Assembly (NCBI GenBank): GCA_029259835.1
Contig: JAJDEL010000448.1
Span: 1 to 8,336 of the forward strand
From: Planctomicrobium sp.
GTDB lineage: Bacteria; Planctomycetota; Planctomycetia; Planctomycetales; Planctomycetaceae
Length of the DNA: 8,336 bases
Reading direction: 5' to 3'
Position numbers and translations under genes: made by a program. The notes under the pieces were generated by a model. That model saw nothing but the letters and a program-made list of their open reading frames with translations, was not told the DNA's origin and did no database searches. Positions within the stretch are counted from its first letter, which is position 1. Each line of letters opens with the position of its first letter. Positions 1 through 5,557 of this stretch are shown here, piece by piece.

Positions 1-95
1 GCCACCGCTGGCAACATGCGAAGTTTCGGCATGCTCGTTTCCAGCAAAGATTGATACTTCGTCGGTGGCACAGTTGCACGAATTGAAGTTGACAT
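1..95 (-). CDS. 5' end of a minus-strand gene, possibly an HDOD-domain protein (partial)
   Basis: Reading the minus strand from ATG at 95-93 gives 31 open codons and part of another before the window ends, so the gene continues off the left edge. The N-terminus reads MSTSIRATVPPTKYQSLLET followed by SMPKLRMLPAV. A Shine-Dalgarno-like GGGAGA (complement of 101-106) lies 5 nt before the ATG, and a plausible promoter sits about 30 nt further upstream. The stretch 'S-x-P-K-L-R-x-L-P-A-V' resembles the beginning of HDOD domains, which are found in bacterial signalling proteins and typically open with 'LPxLPAVA'. That family call is an inference from about a dozen residues. The gene start itself is better supported than the family. 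It is transcribed divergently from the DUF1501 gene at 634. Confidence 0.5.
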   Translation of the reverse strand, partial: MSTSIRATVPPTKYQSLLETSMPKLRMLPAV

Positions 96-125
96 TTCAG
101 TCTCCCAAAACTTCACAACGCTGCC

Positions 126-153
126 GTTATTGAGCGAGGACGACACGTGTGAA
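126..153 (-). promoter_or_regulatory. Candidate sigma70-type promoter of the minus-strand gene at 95
   Basis: On the minus strand, TTCACA (complement of 148-153, five of six matches to TTGACA) is followed after 16 nt by AATAAC (complement of 126-131, four of six to TATAAT). The -10 element ends 30 nt before the ATG at 95. The -35 element overlaps a 12-bp perfect palindrome. This is a by-eye consensus match only. Confidence 0.33.
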
Positions 154-159
154 TTCACA
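143..159. promoter_or_regulatory. Overlapping palindromes, possible operator
   Basis: Two perfect palindromes overlap here: ACACGTGT (143-150) and TGTGAATTCACA (148-159). They cover the proposed -35 element of the minus-strand gene at 95, which is where a repressor or activator site would be expected. The site is seen in the sequence; the regulatory role is inferred from its position. Confidence 0.35.
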
Positions 160-347
160 AAACTCTATGGTGGTAAAAAATCGTTCATGGACCAGAAAAT
201 ACATGGATTGATGATCAGACTTGCGGCACCACCGAACCACTCTCTTCTCTTAGTATCGAACGTCAAACAACATCTCTTGTCACATCTCAAAAATATGGAA
301 TGCGTTTCACTGAGATCGCCGTTGCTATCGATGACTGAAATGATGAG

Positions 348-364
348 GGTGACGAGAACTCACG
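348..364 (+). repeat. 17-bp word, copy 1 (GGTGACGAGAACTCACG)
   Basis: This 17-mer is identical to the reverse complement of 7440-7456, and the match ends exactly at both edges. Copy 2 forms one half of a dyad in another intergenic region. Here the dyad is not kept: the downstream sequence gives only a weak GGTGA (348-352) with TCACC (370-374). Confidence 0.7.
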
Positions 365-379
365 CAGCATCACCAGCAT

Positions 380-394
380 ACTCTCTACGAGAGT
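380..394. repeat. Short perfect inverted repeat
   Basis: ACTCTC (380-385) and GAGAGT (389-394) are perfect complements around a 3-nt TAC centre. No T-tract follows on either strand, so it does not look like an intrinsic terminator. It lies just downstream of copy 1 of the 17-bp word. Confidence 0.45.
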
Positions 395-402
395 TTCAAC
401 AT

Positions 403-418
403 CTAAACAGCTAAACAG
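403..418 (+). repeat. Tandem 8-bp direct repeat CTAAACAG x2
   Basis: CTAAACAG occurs twice in immediate succession, at 403-410 and 411-418. Two units only, so this may be a replication-slippage duplication with no function. Confidence 0.5.
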
Positions 419-633
419 ATTTACCGAACTGCGAAACTGTTGCTTTCCATTACGATCAACGATATTGCGTGACTACGCGATCGTCGCCATTTCGTGAGTC
501 GGTGAATCCGGTTAAGGCTATTGTTCGAATTTTGTTGATAATTTATTGTGAAATCTCCCGACCGATCTCGGCATTTGAGACGATCTCATATAAGCTTGAA
601 TTGTTCTGAGGTTCTGTTTTTCTGGAGACTGGT

Positions 634-2046
634 GTGGTCGAGCGTTTTTCTTCATTAGGTCGTGGGCCGGTTTCGCGTCGTTCTGTTCTGAGCGCAGGAA
701 CGTTGGGACTTGGTGGACTGTCGCTGGCGGATGCACTTCGCCTGCGTGCAGAGGCAGGTGAAGTCGATCAAAAACTCGATACTTCGGTCATTTTCGTCTG
801 GCTCCCTGGCGGTCCGCCGCACATGGAAATGTACGACATGAAGCCGGACGCTCCGCTCGACTATCGTGGCGATTTCAACCCGATCCGTACAAATGTGAGC
901 GGTCTGGATGTCTGCGAGTTAATGCCGCTCCACGCGAAGTGTGCAGACAAGTATTCCATCATCCGCTCGATCGCTCACAAATTTGCAGACCATGGTGGCG
1001 GACATAAACGGTTTCTGACTGGGCGTGATCCCAAGCAACCGACCGGGTTCGTGAATGACTTCCCTGCCGTAGGTTCTGTGGTGGCGAAATGTCGTGAAAA
1101 CCAAAACGTAGGCCTCCCCAATTACATCTCAGGGACAGATCCTGGACGGGCAGGCGTTGATGTTTATAGCTTCGGAGCAGCGTACTTGGGCGCTTCGTAC
1201 GCTCCGTTCAATGTTCCAGGTGACCCCAGTGACGAGAAGTTTGAAGTCAAGAACATCGAGCTAAGCCAGTCACTCTCGAATCGGCTTGATGATCGGATGT
1301 TGCTACGAAGTGAATTCGACCAGATGCGCAAACAGATTGACCAATCCGGCCTCATGAGGGCGATGGATGGGTTTCAAACCAAGGCCGTTGAACTTTTAAC
1401 CAGTGAAAAAGCGCGCAATGCTTTTGATCTCTCTCAAGAGCCGGATGAACTTCGGGATCGTTATGGGCGTCATGCCTGGGGACAGCGGGCGCTGCTTTCG
1501 CGTCGACTCGTTGAGGCAGGTTGCAGCTTTGTCACAATGGTCATGGAGAAGCCGTATCAGTCAGGCGTGGAATGGCTCAAGCAAGGGACCTACAATTGGG
1601 ATTCGCACGCCGTCAACTGTCATATCTTTGATGATGGAAAAATCCGACTGCCGATTTACGATCAAGCCGTGACCGCTCTCGTCGAAGACTTGCACAATCG
1701 CGGTCTTAATAAACGGGTCTTACTGGTCGTGACCGGAGAGTTCGGACGAACGCCCAAAGTGAACAGCCAAACCGGCACACAAACCGGCGTGACCCAACCA
1801 GGACGCGACCATTGGCCGAATGCGATGTCGCTGCTTGTCTCTGGTGGTGGACTAAACATGGGACAAGTGATCGGCTCGACGAACTCCAAAGGCGAAGAAC
1901 CGAAAGACAACCCGCTCACTCCAAACGATCTCTGGGCGACAGTTTATCGCCACCTCGGCATCGATTATGAACGTAGTTTCAACGACCACAGCGGTCGCCC
2001 GCTTCCGATTCTCCCCGACGGAAAACCGATTGCCGGTTTGATCTGA
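634..2046 (+). CDS. DUF1501 family protein with Tat signal
   Basis: This 470-aa protein belongs to the DUF1501 family (PF07394), which is abundant in planctomycetes and related in fold to the sulfatase/alkaline-phosphatase group; its substrate is unknown. The start is GTG at 634, supported by GGAGA (624-628) 5 nt upstream. A Tat-type signal is visible: SRRSVL at residues 14-19, then a Gly/Leu-rich hydrophobic stretch to about residue 34. Family-like blocks follow: GGPPHMEMYD (59-68), NWDSH (321-325), TGEFGRTP (367-374), GRDHWPNAMS (390-399) and DHSGRPLPIL (451-460). The His and Asp residues in these blocks are candidate metal or active-site ligands, by inference. Planctomycete DUF1501 genes often follow a DUF1553/cytochrome-type gene, but this one stands alone, with a 538-bp gap before it and a strong terminator after it. 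The export and family calls are firm; the biochemical role is unknown. Confidence 0.93.
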   Translation: MVERFSSLGRGPVSRRSVLSAGTLGLGGLSLADALRLRAEAGEVDQKLDTSVIFVWLPGGPPHMEMYDMKPDAPLDYRGDFNPIRTNVSGLDVCELMPLHAKCADKYSIIRSIAHKFADHGGGHKRFLTGRDPKQPTGFVNDFPAVGSVVAKCRENQNVGLPNYISGTDPGRAGVDVYSFGAAYLGASYAPFNVPGDPSDEKFEVKNIELSQSLSNRLDDRMLLRSEFDQMRKQIDQSGLMRAMDGFQTKAVELLTSEKARNAFDLSQEPDELRDRYGRHAWGQRALLSRRLVEAGCSFVTMVMEKPYQSGVEWLKQGTYNWDSHAVNCHIFDDGKIRLPIYDQAVTALVEDLHNRGLNKRVLLVVTGEFGRTPKVNSQTGTQTGVTQPGRDHWPNAMSLLVSGGGLNMGQVIGSTNSKGEEPKDNPLTPNDLWATVYRHLGIDYERSFNDHSGRPLPILPDGKPIAGLI

Positions 2047-2132
2047 GCTGTGCGAATCCGTGTCTATGAAAACGTCATCCTGACAGACATTGGCAGATTT
2101 TACCTAGTTCTGTGTGATCGTAATACCAAATG

Positions 2133-2170
2133 AAAAAACCGCTGAGTCATTTCTGACTCAGCGGTTTTTT
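2133..2170. terminator. Bidirectional intrinsic terminator
   Basis: A perfect 17-bp stem pairs 2133-2149 with 2154-2170 around a 4-nt TTTC loop. The inner 11 bp (CCGCTGAGTCA) are flanked by A6 on the left and T6 on the right, so either strand gives a hairpin followed by a U-run. It lies between convergent genes, 86 nt after the stop of the DUF1501 gene (2046) and 43 nt beyond the end of the Asn/His-rich gene (2214), and can serve both. Confidence 0.93.
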
Positions 2171-2213
2171 ATTGAAATAATCTTGTTCAGTATCATCGAG
2201 GATGACCGAATTC

Positions 2214-2666
2214 TTAGCGATGGTTCCAGTTGAACTGGTGTCCCTTGTGGTGGTTGTTGAAGTGGTGATTATTGTAATGACCGTAGTTGTGGTTGTTGTG
2301 ATGTCCTCCGTTGAAGTGTCCATTCTGATGGTTGTTGAAGTGTCCGTTGTGGTGATTGTTAAAACGATGATTGTTGTGATGACTGCTGAAATGATGGTTG
2401 TTATGGTTCTGAAAAGAAGAATGTGAGTTGTGGTTTCCAAAATGATTCGTTCGCCCGGAAAATGAACCGTAACGTTTTCCGGAGTTGTTATTGTATTTGT
2501 AGTTGTTAGATGATCGCGAATTCATCGAGCTTCCGCCGCTTCGGTGAAACGATGATGATCTCTGATTCGAAGAAGAGTTGCTTCTGTTTTGGGCGTTTGC
2601 AGTCTCGATACTGAGTGTTCCGCAAATGGCAACAGCAATCAGGCAGGTAAGAACTTGGCGTAGCAT
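2214..2666 (-). CDS. Small secreted Asn/His-rich repeat protein
   Basis: I do not recognise a named family for this 150-aa protein. It starts at ATG 2666-2664, with GGAGA (complement of 2673-2677) 6 nt upstream. Residues 1-25 form a Sec-type signal peptide: LRQ, a hydrophobic core (VLTCLIAVAICGTL), then ETANA with probable cleavage after ANA. Residues 26-72 are rich in Ser, Asn, Arg and Gly. Residues 75-150 contain 24 His and 24 Asn out of 76. An eight-residue unit of the form [FY]-N-N-H-[HQ]-[NK]-G-H occurs at 102-109, 110-117 and 136-143, with degenerate copies between. There is no Cys after the signal peptide. Dense His suggests metal binding (Ni, Zn, Cu), as in histidine-rich bacterial metal-storage proteins, but this is inference from composition. 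A low-complexity surface or matrix protein is an alternative. It is probably monocistronic: a terminator precedes it and the two-way terminator follows. Confidence 0.85.
   Translation of the reverse strand: MLRQVLTCLIAVAICGTLSIETANAQNRSNSSSNQRSSSFHRSGGSSMNSRSSNNYKYNNNSGKRYGSFSGRTNHFGNHNSHSSFQNHNNHHFSSHHNNHRFNNHHNGHFNNHQNGHFNGGHHNNHNYGHYNNHHFNNHHKGHQFNWNHR
2251..2345 (-). repeat. Tandem repeat DNA inside the Asn/His-rich gene
   Basis: On the plus strand TGGTTGTTGAAGTG occurs exactly at 2251-2264 and 2329-2342, and GTTGAAGTGTCC occurs at 2310-2321 and 2334-2345, a 24-bp period. This period is eight codons and matches the protein's eight-residue unit. The DNA-level identity suggests recent expansion by slippage or unequal recombination, so unit number may vary between strains. 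Confidence 0.75.
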
Positions 2667-2689
2667 TAGTCGTCTCCGGTGGGTTGTTT

Positions 2690-2726
2690 GAGTTTTTGTT
2701 GTTGGCCTAACTGGCCACTAAAACTC
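2690..2726 (-). promoter_or_regulatory. Leader hairpin upstream of the Asn/His-rich gene
   Basis: Two nested inverted repeats lie just before the gene's ribosome site: outer arms GAGTTTT (2690-2696) with AAAACTC (2720-2726), and inner arms TGGCC (2703-2707) with GGCCA (2713-2717). In the minus-strand transcript they would form one interrupted stem-loop ending about 12 nt before the Shine-Dalgarno sequence. No U-run follows directly, so a translational or mRNA-stability role, or a dyad bound as DNA, is more likely than termination. Function is inferred from position only. Confidence 0.4.
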
Positions 2727-2828
2727 TCAGCGGAGAACGAAGAAAAGTGTGACAGCAGATTCTGCGATTATTTAGAAATTTCGCATTGGTCCAGTGATTC
2801 TGGTCAGTGAAAGAAGAAAGCAGCGGCG

Positions 2829-2876
2829 AAAAATGCTGACTTTTCGCAACGAAGTGGTCCGTTGCAAAGCTGCATT
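2829..2876 (-). terminator. Intrinsic terminator of the minus-strand three-gene operon
   Basis: On the minus strand, TTTGCAACG (complement of 2860-2868) pairs with CGTTGCGAA (complement of 2843-2851) with one G-U pair and an 8-nt loop. An outer AATGC/GCATT pair (2872-2876 with 2832-2836) closes the stem after a small internal loop, and a run of five T (complement of 2829-2833) follows. The hairpin begins 10 nt after the stop of the second DUF1501 gene at 2886, as expected for the end of an operon. Confidence 0.62.
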
Positions 2877-2885
2877 CCGTCGCCC

Positions 2886-4106
2886 TTAAGCTTTCACCAC
2901 ATCAACAGGTTTGAAGTTGCCGTGCAGGATTTCTTTGGGAGACGCATTGAACCACTGCTTCAGGATGCCAGCGTAGACCTGACGGAAATCGGTGTGGTGG
3001 CGAAGGTTTCCGTTTTCAAGATTATTGAGATCAGGATGTTTACCAATCAAGCCTGATTTCACTTTGTTGCCTGCGAGAAAGAGCGGTGCAGCAGTTCCGT
3101 GGTCGGTCCCTTTGCTGGCGTTCTCTGTGACACGTCGACCGAATTCACTGAAGCAAAGTGTCAGCACGCGGTCTCCGTGGTCGTGTTCATCGAGGTCTGC
3201 CAGAAATGCAGAGAGCGCTCCACTAACTTGTCGTAGTAGTGCGGTATGTGCGGCGGCTTGTTGTGAGTGGGTATCAAACCCTTCAATTTCGACATAGAAA
3301 ATTCGTGTCGAAAAATCAGCATCAATCAATTGAGCGACTGTTTTCAATTGCTTCCCCAACGGTGTTTCTGGGTAAGTGACATCCGTCTTGTAGCTGGATG
3401 TCACGGCCTGAAGTTTCTGGCTGACATCAATCGCCGTGTCTGTGCTCGTTTGAACAAAGTTGAGTAATGAACTCGAATCCGATCGATTAAAAGAGACGTT
3501 GCTGCGGATATCTTTCAGTGATTCTCGCTTCTGAAGTTCGAGTCGAAACTGTTCGAGCGATTTCACTGATGGCACGCGATGTGTGCGAGAAGTCAGCGCG
3601 AACGGTTGCTTGCGATTCCCCAAATGCAATGCAGGGACGTCTCTCTTTTGAGTGATCTGCATTTCATCAATCGCTCGGCCGAGCCAGCCATCGGGGCGAT
3701 TTTCTGACTTTCTCAGGCAGGTGTGCCAGACATCCATTGACTCGAAATGAGATTGATTCGGATTGGGATAGCCGATTCCTTGCACGATCCCGAGTCGGTT
3801 TTGTTGAAGAAGATCGTTGAGTCCGCTTGCTGCCGGGTGAAACCCAAGTTCATCATTGATCTTGAGGACATCATCTTTTGAAATCGACAAAGTCGGACGG
3901 GCCTTGAGGTATTCGTCATTCTCGTAAGGGACAATCGTATTCAGACCATCGTTGCCGCCTGACATTTGAATGACAACGAGAATGTTTTCCCGCCGGTTTT
4001 GCTTCGCCTGTTCTGCGGCCTGTGCCAGAAATCTTGGAGACGATGCTCCAAAGGTCATCATGGCAGGTGCAGAGAGTGCTACAAATTGTCGTCTTGAAAG
4101 TGGCAT
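2886..4106 (-). CDS. DUF1501 family protein with Tat signal, partner of DUF1800
   Basis: This 406-aa protein is of the DUF1501 subtype that pairs with DUF1800. I chose ATG at 4106-4104 because GAGG (complement of 4115-4118) lies 8 nt upstream. A TTG six codons earlier (4124) overlaps that site and is less likely. The N-terminus is a Tat signal: SRRQFV at residues 4-9, a weakly hydrophobic stretch to about 20, and a probable cleavage near AQAAE (28-32). Family blocks follow: MSGGNDGLNTIVPY (48-61), SHFESMDVWHT (119-129), GFDTHSQQ (276-283), FSEFGRRVTENASKGTDHG (319-337) and DFRQVYAGILKQW (373-385). The conserved His/Asp/Glu residues resemble alkaline-phosphatase-superfamily ligands, by inference. 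It lies 59 nt downstream of the DUF1800 gene and is last in the operon. The export and family calls are firm; the reaction is unknown. Confidence 0.94.
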   Translation of the reverse strand: MPLSRRQFVALSAPAMMTFGASSPRFLAQAAEQAKQNRRENILVVIQMSGGNDGLNTIVPYENDEYLKARPTLSISKDDVLKINDELGFHPAASGLNDLLQQNRLGIVQGIGYPNPNQSHFESMDVWHTCLRKSENRPDGWLGRAIDEMQITQKRDVPALHLGNRKQPFALTSRTHRVPSVKSLEQFRLELQKRESLKDIRSNVSFNRSDSSSLLNFVQTSTDTAIDVSQKLQAVTSSYKTDVTYPETPLGKQLKTVAQLIDADFSTRIFYVEIEGFDTHSQQAAAHTALLRQVSGALSAFLADLDEHDHGDRVLTLCFSEFGRRVTENASKGTDHGTAAPLFLAGNKVKSGLIGKHPDLNNLENGNLRHHTDFRQVYAGILKQWFNASPKEILHGNFKPVDVVKA

Positions 4107-4165
4107 GTTGCTGACCTCAATCAATCTGTTCGGGAGGAACGTATTTAAGAAAAAGAATTCACGCT

Positions 4166-5515
4166 CTAACTCAATTGGAATTCTGGCAGAGTGCAGAACA
4201 GGTGCAGGGCGTCGCGGAGCTTTTGTTCACGGTTTCCCTTCCCTGCTTCAATCTTATTGGCAATTTGGCTTTTGACTTCTTGCGGAAGGTCGACAGCAAG
4301 GTAGAGCTCTTCCCATAAATCGACGACCTTCGCAGGTGTTTTCGCACCAAGATGATCCATGAAGTCACCCAGCGATCCTGGATTGAATCGCGTTTCTGTG
4401 CGGTCGAGAAGACTGCGGATCAAATTTGCACGGGCGAGTAAGGTTGATGAGTTAATCCACGTGCGGCCTCCGTCCCAGCCTTTGACATTCGGAGGGAAAA
4501 ACGGAATCTGTCCGAGTTCACTCATTCCGCTCGTCAACTCGTTCAAATTCGTAGACCCATTGAGCGTTCGCAAAAATCCAACAGCAAATTCAATCGGAGA
4601 ACGAACCTTATGTCCAACGGAATGTTCCGAATAGAATAAATGACTTGAAAGGATTTTTGAGATGATCGGTCCGATTTGATAATTGCCGTTCACAAATTGG
4701 TCGGCGAGTGGTTTGAGGAGCGCATTCGATGGTGCAGGCTCGTCAGAAACAAAATAACGGACTAACTTCCCAACGATGAAATACGGGGCGGACTTTTGAT
4801 CGAGGACGATCTTCACCCCTTCTTCGCCGCCGTACTTGCCTTTCTGCCCCATGATCGATTTTTCACCGGAATCGTGTTGATAGCGGTTGAAGCGAAATTT
4901 TCCGTTGCGAATTTCCCAGCCAGTGAAACAACGGGACAATTCGCGGATGTCGTTCTCGGTGTATTGACCTTCTCCCAGGCAGAAGAGTTCCATCACTTCG
5001 CGGGCGAAATTTTCGTTTGGGTGCGCTTTACGATTTGTCGCCGAATCGAGATAGATCAGCATCGCCGGGTCGTGCGAAATTTCGTGGACCATCGCTCCGA
5101 AATCACCAAGGGCGTGCTCTCGAAGCATCTCGTTCTGCTGAAACATTAACTTTGCATCAGTGACTTTATCGCCGCTGGTCGCGAAATGACCGTGCCAGAA
5201 CAGCGTTGTCTTTTCACGAAGTGGATCATTGGTCGTGAGAAAGCGATAGGTCCACCAGGCAGGCAGGTTCTTCACATTTGATGATGCGAGAATCGAACGG
5301 GCGAGGTCGCTGATCTCTTGTTGATACTGATCCGTTTCTGGTCTACTATTGACCAAGCTGCTGACAACTTCGTTCGGCTTTTGAGAAATCGCTTTGTCGA
5401 GTTCATCTGACGAAGCGGCAAAGCCTGCTCGGCGGAACAGATGTGCCGCCTGCCGACGTGTCCAACCATTTTTATCAGGTTCGTAGGGCGACCACGCCCA
5501 TGCTGGGTCGATCAT
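4166..5515 (-). CDS. DUF1800 family protein
   Basis: This 449-aa protein belongs to the DUF1800 family (PF08811), widespread in bacteria and commonly encoded beside DUF1501. Its activity is not established. ATG at 5515-5513 is preferred: AAGGA (complement of 5524-5528) lies 8 nt upstream, whereas a TTG two codons earlier (5521) is too close to that site. Visible family blocks are AAHLFRRAGFAA (23-34), LFWHGHFATS (105-114), NENFAREVMELFCLG (167-181), FTGW (197-200), HDSGEKSIMG (214-223), RSPIEF (305-310) and PPNVKGWDGGRTWINSSTLL (341-360). The protein ends with LHLFCTLPEFQLS. The N-terminus shows no hydrophobic signal peptide or twin-arginine motif. It is therefore either cytoplasmic or exported together with a partner. 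It lies 42 nt after the secreted protein gene and 59 nt before the DUF1501 gene, so co-transcription is likely. Confidence 0.94.
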   Translation of the reverse strand: MIDPAWAWSPYEPDKNGWTRRQAAHLFRRAGFAASSDELDKAISQKPNEVVSSLVNSRPETDQYQQEISDLARSILASSNVKNLPAWWTYRFLTTNDPLREKTTLFWHGHFATSGDKVTDAKLMFQQNEMLREHALGDFGAMVHEISHDPAMLIYLDSATNRKAHPNENFAREVMELFCLGEGQYTENDIRELSRCFTGWEIRNGKFRFNRYQHDSGEKSIMGQKGKYGGEEGVKIVLDQKSAPYFIVGKLVRYFVSDEPAPSNALLKPLADQFVNGNYQIGPIISKILSSHLFYSEHSVGHKVRSPIEFAVGFLRTLNGSTNLNELTSGMSELGQIPFFPPNVKGWDGGRTWINSSTLLARANLIRSLLDRTETRFNPGSLGDFMDHLGAKTPAKVVDLWEELYLAVDLPQEVKSQIANKIEAGKGNREQKLRDALHLFCTLPEFQLS

Positions 5516-5557
5516 CTGCAAAGTCCTTCTGGATTATATGACTGACTTCTGATTTCA

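Larger units (their letters stand above)
96..633. other. Gene-free divergent intergenic region of 538 bp
   Basis: This gap lies between the minus-strand gene at 95 and the plus-strand gene at 634. A 94-codon plus-strand frame (130-414) starts with TTG, lacks a ribosome site and gives a protein with no recognisable features, so I do not treat it as a gene. The gap holds a likely promoter and palindromes near 126-159, a 17-bp word repeated elsewhere in the window (348-364), a 6-bp-arm hairpin (380-394), and a tandem CTAAACAG pair (403-418). I could not find a convincing promoter for the gene at 634. AT-rich stretches such as GATAAT (537-542) and TATAAG (589-594) lack well-spaced partners. Confidence 0.6.

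Noticed and set aside
130..414. 94-codon plus-strand open frame
   Set aside because: It starts with TTG, has no ribosome site, gives a protein with no recognisable motif, and covers the palindromes and 17-bp word of an intergenic gap.
521..603. Promoter-like AT-rich words upstream of the gene at 634
   Set aside because: GATAAT (537-542) and TATAAG (589-594) have no -35 partner at 16-18 nt, so I do not call a promoter.
2202..2426. Valine-rich plus-strand frame opposite the Asn/His-rich gene
   Set aside because: Its Val/Met-only composition is the antisense reading of AAC and CAC/CAT repeats; the minus frame has the signal peptide and ribosome site.
2147..2440. Thr/Ile-rich minus-strand frame overlapping the Asn/His-rich gene
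   Set aside because: It is a frame-shifted reading of the same repeats with no signal peptide, and it runs into the terminator stem.
2214..2440. CRISPR-like repeats
   Set aside because: The repeat units are adjacent, codon-phased and lack unique spacers; they encode the His/Asn units.
2755..2810. Small repeats GCAGA/TCTGC and two CAGTGA copies (2792-2797, 2805-2810)
   Set aside because: Too short and without promoter or terminator context; expected at this length by chance.
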